A stretch of DNA of 20,169 bases, taken from an uncultured Leptolyngbya sp. GTDB taxonomy: Bacteria; Cyanobacteriota; Cyanobacteriia; Phormidesmidales; Phormidesmidaceae. The position numbers were made by a program, and so were the translations under genes. Below the pieces are notes generated by a model, which worked only from the letters and a program-made list of their open reading frames with translations, did not search any database and had not been told where the DNA came from. Shown here piece after piece: positions 14,055 through 20,169 of the stretch (the first letter of the stretch is position 1; every line of letters starts with the position of its first letter). Location: assembly GCA_937899365.1 (NCBI GenBank), contig CALBPH010000219.1:1-20169 (forward strand), read 5' to 3'.

Positions 14055-15668
14055 TTAAGCCGTGCGGCCTTCAAAATAGCCAGTCTCAATATAGTGACGA
14101 GTTGCGGCTTCTAAGTCAGTCCCAAACGCCGCCTGAAGATCACTGTACTTATTGAGATAGGCCACCTCATCAAATAAATCGGGAGCTCGTCCTTCGCCTA
14201 TTCCCATTGTGATGTAGTGCTGTGCGGCCAGCTCAAGGTTAGAACCAAAGATGGCAATCAAATCACCATAGGACGCAATATAGTCATCGGCTTGGAATGT
14301 CACGGTACGGCCTTCGTCGTAACCAGTTTGTAGATAATGCTCACGACCAGCCGCCGGATTATCACCAAAAGCCGCAATGAGATCGTTGTAAGAAGCAATG
14401 TATGCCCTAGCATCAAAGCCTAATAGGGGATCACGGCCTTCACTAAAACCATTTTCAATATAATGGCGAGTTGCGGCTGTAAGGTCATTGCCAAATGCAT
14501 TTTGCAAGTCTTGGTAGGCGGCCAAATATAACTCAGGAATAAACAAATTAGCCGAACGGCCTTCGCTAAAACCCTGACTAATAAAGTGATTCGTCGCAGC
14601 TTCCAGGTCATAGCCAAAATTGCTAATCAGATCGCCATAGGAGGCTACATAGAGATCTTCTTCAAATAAATCAATTTGCCGGCCTTCTTGAAATCCAGAT
14701 GCTAGGTAATGGGATTTCCCTGCTTCAAGGTTATTGCCAAAAGCCGCAATCAAGTCTCCGTAGGACGCAATGTAGTCGTTATAGAGATCTTGTGTCAACG
14801 AGGTTTGTAGAGGCAGAACTGCAATTTCTCCCAGAGTAAATTGAGCATGGCCTTGATCGGTATTGTCGCCAAAGAAAAGAAAATTCGGCGTTTCGTAAGG
14901 ATTAGCAGAGACCGGGAGTGGGGGGTCACTCGTTGTGGGGTCAAAATTGTAGTCCCGCGTATTTCCTGAGAGAATCTCAACACCATTGGCAGATAAGGAG
15001 TAGGTGTTACCAGACACACTCAGCCAATAGGTCTGTTGAGTGCTGAAGTCTAGGGCAGTGTCGCTAGAATCTTCGGCCTCCGTAAAGTTAGTGGATTGAG
15101 CAAAGGCGCGATCGGCTCCTTCTGTTTTGAAGCCAATTTCAATTTCTTTCGAGAGGTCATTGCTGACCACGACCAGGCTAAAACCAGCGCGATTAGCTTC
15201 ACTGGCTTCATTCAAAATTGCTAAGTCAAAGGCGACCGTAAACCCAGCATCCGGATCCAGCGTCGGGAAGTTCTGATTGACGGTCTGAAACGTAAGTGAC
15301 CCTTCAATATCGCTAAAATCGATATTGTCAAAATCAACCGTGTAATTGGTAAAACCTGCATACCCCGTATTGGCAGTCGCACTCAGCGCTCTACCAGTAG
15401 GAACTAGAACACTACCATTACTAGCAATGTAGGCAGCAGGGTTATATCCTGTAATGCCATTAAAGACAGAGCCGTTAGAGTTAAAGGTCGTTCCGCTAGC
15501 ATCAGACGTCGCCGTATCCAAAAGATTAGGAATAGGTGTAAAAATATCGGTTGCCGCAGCAGATAGGGACGATGGATAGGCAGGGGATACGGGCAACTGA
15601 CCGTAGGCAAGATAGCCTAACGCCAAAATATTGGGATCTACAGTTGGGTCGTAAAGGGTCGTTACCAT
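14055..15668 (-). CDS. Cell-surface or secreted protein with six 41-residue repeats
   Basis: 537 residues from the ATG at 15668, which has AGGAGT (plus 15678-15683) 9 nt upstream; a TTG at 15704 is the longer, less likely start. Residues 1-290 are rich in Asn, Asp, Ser, Thr and aromatic residues and look like an extracellular beta-sandwich, perhaps lectin-like; I cannot name the domain. Residues 299-537 are six tandem repeats starting near 299, 340, 381, 423, 463 and 504. The consensus is Y-x-A-S-Y-x-D-L-I-x-A-F-G-x-(D/N)-L-x-A-A-x-x-H-Y-x-x-x-G-x-x-E-G-R. Such repeats occur in large cyanobacterial exported proteins. There is no classical signal peptide and no membrane segment, so export could be by a type I system, which is inference. 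No transporter gene is nearby. Confidence 0.8.
   Translation of the reverse strand: MVTTLYDPTVDPNILALGYLAYGQLPVSPAYPSSLSAAATDIFTPIPNLLDTATSDASGTTFNSNGSVFNGITGYNPAAYIASNGSVLVPTGRALSATANTGYAGFTNYTVDFDNIDFSDIEGSLTFQTVNQNFPTLDPDAGFTVAFDLAILNEASEANRAGFSLVVVSNDLSKEIEIGFKTEGADRAFAQSTNFTEAEDSSDTALDFSTQQTYWLSVSGNTYSLSANGVEILSGNTRDYNFDPTTSDPPLPVSANPYETPNFLFFGDNTDQGHAQFTLGEIAVLPLQTSLTQDLYNDYIASYGDLIAAFGNNLEAGKSHYLASGFQEGRQIDLFEEDLYVASYGDLISNFGYDLEAATNHFISQGFSEGRSANLFIPELYLAAYQDLQNAFGNDLTAATRHYIENGFSEGRDPLLGFDARAYIASYNDLIAAFGDNPAAGREHYLQTGYDEGRTVTFQADDYIASYGDLIAIFGSNLELAAQHYITMGIGEGRAPDLFDEVAYLNKYSDLQAAFGTDLEAATRHYIETGYFEGRTA
14058..14774 (-). repeat. Six tandem repeats of about 41 codons
   Basis: The C-terminal part of the surface-protein gene. 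Unit starts are spaced 41, 41, 42, 40 and 41 residues apart. The most constant residues are Y..SY.DL..AFG (first helix) and HY...G..EGR (second helix and turn). Copies differ at many positions at the DNA level, so the array is old rather than a recent slippage product. Confidence 0.85.
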
Positions 15669-16022
15669 ACGTGGATTACTCCTAATCAATAATGGGGCAT
15701 GCAAAAAATGCGACTACGGTAGAATCCACCCCTTATGGATTCGTCGGTCGGCACATAGTCTATGTTCCGGACAGTCTGCACACAGCTAAATCTTTAGTTT
15801 GTAAAATCATGACCGGTACTTAGAAACGTTGTTCTCAAGATTGCTCAAGAACTACTGGGCCACAGGGCAATGGAGTAGGGGTATCTCAGTCAAGACGTTT
15901 TTTTATTGCCATCATCCAAACTCTATGATGCCCTCTTTAATGGGGGGACTATTGCATCTGCGAGGGTAGTTAGGGCAATGGATATCTTTGCAAGCCTTAA
16001 ATGATGGCAGCTAACCTAACTC

Positions 16023-16074
16023 GCAATCGACGTTGGCGTAGCCTCTCCTTTGGAGATATGCATCCGTCGATTGC
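16023..16074. repeat. Nested inverted-repeat element
   Basis: The outer arms GCAATCGACG (16023-16032) and CGTCGATTGC (16065-16074) are a perfect 10-bp inverted pair. Between them is a second small hairpin, TCTCC-TTT-GGAGA (16044-16056), inside the sequence GGCGTAGCCTCTCC. That inner sequence resembles a class of short dispersed repeats I recall from cyanobacterial genomes, containing GGCGTAGCC followed by a TCTCC/GGAGA hairpin. The 52-base unit can fold as one long imperfect stem. It lies between two minus-strand genes and outside the sigC terminator. Confidence 0.6.
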
Positions 16075-16101
16075 TATAAAAAAGCACCATAGATTTCCAA
16101 T

Positions 16102-16132
16102 AAAAAAGTCGGTGATGTTATCCATCACCGAC
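16102..16132 (-). terminator. Intrinsic terminator of sigC
   Basis: On the minus strand a perfect 10-bp stem (plus arms GTCGGTGATG at 16108-16117 and CATCACCGAC at 16123-16132) with a 5-nt loop is followed by six T (plus-strand A at 16102-16107). It lies 52 bases after the sigC stop codon. Confidence 0.9.
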
Positions 16133-16184
16133 CCAAGAAAATGCATTAAATCAATTCAGTTACTGAGTCTTGCAAAGGGTAACC

Positions 16185-17489
16185 CTAGTTCAATGCCTCT
16201 AGATAGTCACGAATGCGATTACGACGCTTGGGCTGACGCAGTTTTTGTAGCGCCTTTGACTCAATCTGACGGACACGCTCACGGGATAGCTCTAAGGTGC
16301 GACCAATTTCAGCTAAGGAGTAGGGAACTCCATCGCCTAAACCAAACCGCAGGCGAATAACTTCTTGCTCACGGGTGGTGAGATCGGCTAGCAGCTGATG
16401 TAAGTCGCGACGAAGCGCATCTCGGACAGCAAGTTCCTCAGGAGACAGCGCATCGGTCTCTAGGAGATCACCCAGTTCCGTATCTCGCTCTTTACCGACT
16501 TTGGTTTCTAGAGAAATAGACCGAGGCACCTTGAGTAGTACTTCGCGCACCTGGGGAGCCGTCATTTTAAGCTCCCGGGCGATATCTTCCACAGTGGCGG
16601 TACGGCCTTTGGTCTGGGAAATTTTACGCTGGGCTTTTTTGATCTTATTGAGTTTTTCGGTGATGTGGACTGGCAGACGAATCGTGCGGCTTTGGGTTGC
16701 GATCGCACGCGTAATGCCTTGACGAATCCACCAGTAGGCATAGGTACTAAAGCGATAGCCCTTGGTAGGGTCAAACTTCTCCACAGCCCGTTCCAGGCCA
16801 AGGGTACCTTCCTGGATCAAATCCAGTAGCTCTAGGCCACGGTTTTGATATTTCTTAGCCACCGATACAACCAAGCGCAGGTTGGCCTTGATCATATGCT
16901 CTTTAGCCCGAACGCCCTCAGTACAGGCTTCGTCTAAATCCTTGACCGACATCCCCACCAGTTCAGCCCACTGGCGTTTACCCGCCTGTAGCGTTGGTTT
17001 AAGGTCCGTCGCTTGGATATCACATTCTTTAGCTAAACGCTCAAGAGAGGGGCGATGGCCCAACTGGGCCGTCATGCGATCTCGAGTCTCCAAGAGCAAC
17101 ACATAGGTAGCTAGAATTCCATCCTGGTCTTCCGCTGCCTGTTTGCGCTGTTCCAAAAGCTGCATATAACCTTGGACTAGCTGGGCTTCCGCCACCTCCT
17201 CATCTCTCTCTAAAAGACGGACACGTCCAATTTCTTGTAAATAGAGACGAACTAAATCAGTGGTGCGACGTCCAGGGACAGTCGCCAACTTATCAACGTC
17301 TAAGTTATCTACAGTGCCATCTTCATCTTTCGATAGCAGCATTTTGATATCGTTGTCGCTTGGCTCCTCCTTGACCGGAGCAGCCGTAGCAAGAGCAACA
17401 GAGCTGGGGGCTGCCAAATCAGCATCTGCAGTGGATTGAGAAGACGTTGCATCCATAACCATGGGCGATGTAACTTTAAGAACAGTCAA
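16185..17489 (-). CDS. sigC: Group 2 RNA polymerase sigma factor, SigC type
   Basis: Up to 434 residues. A sigma-70 family factor that directs RNA polymerase to alternative sets of promoters, in cyanobacteria mostly under carbon, nitrogen or stationary-phase stress. Region 1.2 is TTDLVRLYLQEIGRVRLL (76-93). Region 2 (about 199-270) holds HMIKANLRLVVSVAKKYQNRG, LDLIQEGTLGLERAVEKFDPTKGYRFSTYAYWWIRQ and ATQSRTIRLP. Region 3 is about 274-340. Region 4 (366-425) has the helix-turn-helix SLAEIGRTLELSRERVRQIESKAL (391-414). The insert between regions 1.2 and 2 with KPTLQAGKRQWAEL (164-177) is typical of SigC rather than SigA. The longest form starts at a TTG (17489) with a weak GAGG; ATGs at 17462 and 17456 are alternatives and cost only a variable N-terminus. 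The gene is alone, with a strong terminator. Confidence 0.9.
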   Translation of the reverse strand: MTVLKVTSPMVMDATSSQSTADADLAAPSSVALATAAPVKEEPSDNDIKMLLSKDEDGTVDNLDVDKLATVPGRRTTDLVRLYLQEIGRVRLLERDEEVAEAQLVQGYMQLLEQRKQAAEDQDGILATYVLLLETRDRMTAQLGHRPSLERLAKECDIQATDLKPTLQAGKRQWAELVGMSVKDLDEACTEGVRAKEHMIKANLRLVVSVAKKYQNRGLELLDLIQEGTLGLERAVEKFDPTKGYRFSTYAYWWIRQGITRAIATQSRTIRLPVHITEKLNKIKKAQRKISQTKGRTATVEDIARELKMTAPQVREVLLKVPRSISLETKVGKERDTELGDLLETDALSPEELAVRDALRRDLHQLLADLTTREQEVIRLRFGLGDGVPYSLAEIGRTLELSRERVRQIESKALQKLRQPKRRNRIRDYLEALN

Positions 17490-17641
17490 GGCCGTCTAGC
17501 CCTCGTAGATGTAGTGTGCCCGAGCCCAGAGAGCGGGGAACAATCCACAAAGCTAGGAGTTTGTCGAAATGCGAATCTTTTGAGCTAGACTGACGCACCC
17601 ATACCTAGCGTAGGGTGACGCTGGTAAAGCCCAAGTGACTC

Positions 17642-17671
17642 ACATCAAGGTGATGTTAGGATCTACATCAC
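17642..17671. promoter_or_regulatory. Half-site cluster upstream of sigC
   Basis: ACATCA (17642-17647), TGATGT (17651-17656) and ACATCA (17665-17670) are three copies of one six-base word in alternating orientation. The last two extend to a perfect 7-bp inverted repeat, GTGATGT-N8-ACATCAC. The cluster lies about 155-180 bases before the sigC start, a fair position for an operator or activator site. The protein is unknown; the spacing is reminiscent of CRP/NtcA-type dyads, but the core words are not their usual GTA/TAC or TGTGA/TCACA. Confidence 0.4.
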
Positions 17672-17851
17672 TCAGCAAACCTATTCCGAGCGACCGCATC
17701 ATTAAGATTGCGTCGAAGGCCCTAATAACTAAATATCAACCACCCTTAGGCCCCCTGATCAGGATTAGTCCAGGTTTTTCAGTGGCACAGCTAAAACGGA
17801 AATGTCCTGATAAATTCAGACATAAGAACACCCAATTCTCTCTGCCAGCCT

Positions 17852-17896
17852 TGGGTTGAATAAACCTCTGAAGTCCCCAGGAGCAGGGTCAACCCA
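17852..17896. other. Stem-loop TGGGTTGA/TCAACCCA
   Basis: A perfect 8-bp inverted repeat with a 29-nt interior that itself has a short CCC/GGG pairing. No T-run follows on either strand, so it is not a standard terminator. It lies just downstream of the SNF2 gene (minus strand) and may be a 3' UTR structure or part of a small RNA; nothing more can be said. Confidence 0.3.
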
Positions 17897-17992
17897 CAAA
17901 AAATATCATCAGGACTTTATCAGGCACCTCATTTCTATTACCTTTGCTTTATGTGTAGCCAGTTAGACTAGCTGCCCTCTTTTCAACATAAA

Positions 17993-20169
17993 TTAGCTTT
18001 CGTCAATCACAGCTTTGCGATCAAGTAGTAATAAATCGCGTAGCTGATCCGTATCAAGCTCTGTTAACCATTGTTCACCGGCACCCACCACCTGCTCTGC
18101 CAGGGCTTTTTTACTTTCAATCATGTCGTTGATACGCTCTTCTAGGGTGCCGCTACAGACAAATTTGTGCACCTGTACGTTGCGAGTCTGACCGATACGA
18201 AACGCTCGGTCAGTGGCTTGAATTTCGACGGCTGGGTTCCACCAACGGTCAAAATGAAAAACATGGTTGGCGCGAGTAAGGTTAAGCCCCACCCCCCCGG
18301 CTTTGAGAGAAAGAATAAAGAGCTTGGGCCCATTGGGATCTTGCTGAAAGCGATCCACCATGGCTTCACGGGCAGGCTGAGACGTACTGCCATAGAGGAA
18401 CATGGCATCTTCTCCAAGGTGCTCTTTCAGATGAGCTTGTAACAAATTTCCCCATTCAGCAAACTGGGTAAAGATAAGTGCCCGATCACCTTCTGAAATC
18501 ACCTCTTCCAGCATTTCATTTAGACGCTGCAGCTTTGCAGACCGTCGCTGCTTACCTAACGATGCCTGCTTGAGGTATTGGGCTGGATGGTTACAAATTT
18601 GCTTGAGTTTAACTAACAGCCCTAAAATCATCCCTCGCCGTTTAACACCCTCCGCCTCGTCAATATTGGCTAGGGCCTCATCTACTGCTTTTTGATACAG
18701 ACGTGCTTGCTCGGCAGAAAGTCCGCAGAAAACTGTCATTTCTTGCTTATCAGGCAGATCCTGAATAATGCTGCGATCAGTCTTGAGTCGTCTGAGAATA
18801 AAGGGCTGCACGAGTCCCCGCAAGGTACGTAGCGAATCGGTATCGCCATAGCGTTCAATCGGAGTAGCAAAACGTCGCTGAAAGAAGTTTTTAGGGCCAA
18901 GATAGTTGGGATTCAAAAAATCCATAATGGACCATAGTTCAGCTAACCGATTCTCTACGGGGGTACCGGTCAGAGCAATGCGAAAGTCACTTTCTAATTC
19001 CCGCACCGCCTTCGACTGCTTAGCATCTGAATTTTTAATATTTTGAGCTTCATCTAACACTAGCCCTTGCCACTCTATCCGCTTCAATTCTTTCAGATCG
19101 CGATACACCAGGGTATAGCTGGTGATCACAAGATTTGTCCCCTGGGCTTGTTTGGCAAACGTTGAGCCCTTAGGGCGTTTATCGCCGTGGTAGATCAGCG
19201 TTGTTAGCTCTGGACCAAACTTGTTGACTTCTCGCCGCCAGTTACTTAAGACCGACGTGGGACAAACGAGTAAAACTGGTTTGGTTAAAACACTCTCTTG
19301 TTTGAGATTGAGCAAAAACGCAATTAGCTGAATGGTTTTACCCAAACCCATATCATCGGCCAAACAGGCTCCCAGACCCCATTGCTCTAGAAATGATAGC
19401 CAGGAAACACCTCGAGCCTGATAGGGACGGAGCTTGCCTTCAAAGCCATCGGGCTCCTGCATCTCTTCGAGGGTTTGGTTGCCGGTGGTTAGGGTGGTAA
19501 TTAGCTCATCTAACTTACCCGAAGCTTCAAAAGCTACCACAGGTAGCTTGTCAATCAGCTGCCCATCACCACTGCTAATGCGTAAGACGTCTTCAACAGA
19601 AAGCTTATTTTGCGTTTGACGACTGGTAAAAAATGACTGAGCAGCTTTTACATCCTGAGGACGCAGCTCAACCCACTGACCATTGACTTCTACCAGCGGT
19701 GTTTGCTGAGAAATTAGCTGTTCAAATTCACGTTGACTAACATTTTGACCACCGATGGATAGCTCCCACTCAAAGTTGAGCAGGCTCTGTAAGCCTAAGC
19801 GCTGCTGCTTGCGCGATGGAGCCAGCGCCTTGACGCTCAAACCTAAACGGCTGGCACTTGCCTTGGTGGGATCTACCAAATTCTCAGGCAACGTCACACC
19901 AAAGCCATTGTCCTGCAGCCGACTGGTGGTAGCTTTAATAAATTCAAAGGCTTGAATCGGATCGAGCGGACATACACTGGGACTCGGCTCACCAAGTGTG
20001 TGCCTGATCGGTTCACAAAGGCGGGCTGCCCGCCCTAAACCTGCCAGTAACTTTTCTTGAGGGGCGTCTACAGTGCGCCCGCGATAATCTAACTGGTCGA
20101 CAGGATGTTGCCAAATCGTCTGGGCATCAAGACAGAAGTTTTCATCGTCAGATGACTCTAAACCGTAGT
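17993..20169 (-). CDS. SNF2-family helicase, partial (N-terminus beyond window)
   Basis: A DNA-translocating ATPase of the Swi2/Snf2 family. The frame stays open to the right edge, so the start lies outside; 724 residues are visible. A shorter GTG start at 19897 is internal. Upstream of it the sequence continues with LLAGLGRAARLCEPI, then CPLDPIQAFEFI, which fits the SNF2-associated N-terminal region of bacterial members. ATPase motifs, numbered in the visible part: Walker A DDMGLGKT (271-278), DEAQ (372-375), LTGTPVENRL (399-408), SLKAGGVGLNL (620-630), and the closing ATDRAFRIGQ (651-660). Bacterial homologues are about 1000 residues or more. The exact role (DNA repair, transcription recycling) is not known. 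Its 3' end is about 500 bases from sigC. Confidence 0.93.
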   Translation of the reverse strand, partial: YGLESSDDENFCLDAQTIWQHPVDQLDYRGRTVDAPQEKLLAGLGRAARLCEPIRHTLGEPSPSVCPLDPIQAFEFIKATTSRLQDNGFGVTLPENLVDPTKASASRLGLSVKALAPSRKQQRLGLQSLLNFEWELSIGGQNVSQREFEQLISQQTPLVEVNGQWVELRPQDVKAAQSFFTSRQTQNKLSVEDVLRISSGDGQLIDKLPVVAFEASGKLDELITTLTTGNQTLEEMQEPDGFEGKLRPYQARGVSWLSFLEQWGLGACLADDMGLGKTIQLIAFLLNLKQESVLTKPVLLVCPTSVLSNWRREVNKFGPELTTLIYHGDKRPKGSTFAKQAQGTNLVITSYTLVYRDLKELKRIEWQGLVLDEAQNIKNSDAKQSKAVRELESDFRIALTGTPVENRLAELWSIMDFLNPNYLGPKNFFQRRFATPIERYGDTDSLRTLRGLVQPFILRRLKTDRSIIQDLPDKQEMTVFCGLSAEQARLYQKAVDEALANIDEAEGVKRRGMILGLLVKLKQICNHPAQYLKQASLGKQRRSAKLQRLNEMLEEVISEGDRALIFTQFAEWGNLLQAHLKEHLGEDAMFLYGSTSQPAREAMVDRFQQDPNGPKLFILSLKAGGVGLNLTRANHVFHFDRWWNPAVEIQATDRAFRIGQTRNVQVHKFVCSGTLEERINDMIESKKALAEQVVGAGEQWLTELDTDQLRDLLLLDRKAVIDES

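Larger units (their letters stand above)
15669..16184. other. Intergenic region between the repeat-protein gene and sigC
   Basis: About 515 bases. It should hold the promoter of the repeat-protein gene (minus strand, 15690-15900); a direct repeat of CTCAAGA lies at 15834-15840 and 15844-15850. The right part holds the nested hairpin element (16023-16074) and the sigC terminator (16102-16132). The plus-strand open frame 16001-16360 runs through these structures and into sigC and is not a gene. Confidence 0.5.
17490..17992. other. Intergenic region between sigC and the SNF2 gene
   Basis: About 500 bases without a convincing gene. The left part should hold the sigC promoter (minus strand) and includes a cluster of ACATCA half-sites (17642-17671). 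Further right are a 10-base palindrome, CCTGATCAGG (17754-17763), a dyad TGGGTTGA/TCAACCCA (17852-17859 and 17889-17896), and CCTGATAAA at 17805 with an inverted copy near 17915. No clear terminator for the SNF2 gene. A 74-codon GTG frame here does not look coding. Confidence 0.5.

Noticed and set aside
14058..14774. CRISPR-like or microsatellite array
   Set aside because: The periodicity is at the protein level (about 41 codons) inside an open reading frame, and the DNA copies are diverged.
16001..16360. 119-codon plus-strand frame
   Set aside because: It passes through the nested hairpin and sigC terminator and is antisense to sigC.
17635..17859. 74-codon plus-strand frame from a GTG
   Set aside because: No SD, no recognisable sequence or domain, and it runs through the dyads upstream of sigC.
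19895..19897. GTG at 19897 as the start of the SNF2 protein
   Set aside because: The frame is open and coding-like up to the right edge, and the translated extension fits the family, so the gene continues beyond the window.

Overview
The window comes from a cyanobacterium that has phycobilisomes. The evidence is an NblA phycobilisome-degradation adaptor, an aldehyde-deformylating oxygenase with an acyl-ACP reductase (the cyanobacterial alkane pathway), a SigC-type group 2 sigma factor, a cyanobacterial-style YbjN protein, and six copies of the octamer GCGATCGC (HIP1) in 20 kb. I cannot assign a genus. The nblA gene argues against the phycobilisome-free Prochlorococcus lineage.

Layout, left to right. 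(1) 1-921: nblA on the minus strand, with a visible terminator, Shine-Dalgarno (SD) sequence and candidate promoter, then three minus-strand tRNA genes (Thr-GGT, Tyr-GTA, Phe-GAA). (2) 1085-3418: a small secreted PPC-domain protein (minus), then on the plus strand a DUF4112 membrane protein and an unidentified 349-residue protein. (3) 3681-8540: the alkane/fatty-acid block on the plus strand: ado, aar, accA, a short-chain dehydrogenase and folE. The order matches a gene neighbourhood I recall from Synechococcus elongatus and other cyanobacteria. A perfect-palindrome terminator separates ado from aar. (4) 8807-10038: a YbjN-family protein and a LipM-like octanoyltransferase, 2 nt apart. (5) 10050-12664, minus strand: a CHASE2 protein with no output domain and a site-2 protease with a CBS-like tail. 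(6) 12894-13883, plus strand: trpF and a tiny membrane protein followed by a strong terminator. (7) 14055-15668, minus: a probable surface or secreted protein with six 41-residue repeats. (8) 15669-16184: a gene-poor stretch with a nested hairpin element and the sigC terminator. (9) 16185-17489: sigC (minus), with a cluster of ACATCA half-sites upstream. (10) 17993-20169: the C-terminal 724 residues of a SNF2 helicase (minus) that runs off the right edge.

How the genes work together: AccA makes malonyl-CoA for fatty-acid synthesis. Aar reduces fatty acyl-ACP to aldehyde, and Ado converts the aldehyde to alkane and formate. The SDR and FolE keep company with this block in other cyanobacteria, but their link to alkanes is not established. 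The rest is housekeeping (trpF, tRNAs, lipoylation), stress and acclimation (nblA, sigC, site-2 protease) and envelope proteins.

I saw no insertion sequence, phage gene, CRISPR array or rRNA. Nothing here is clearly a new multi-gene system. The best leads are the repeat protein, the nested hairpin element, the unidentified gene upstream of ado, the output-less CHASE2 protein and the half-site array upstream of sigC.
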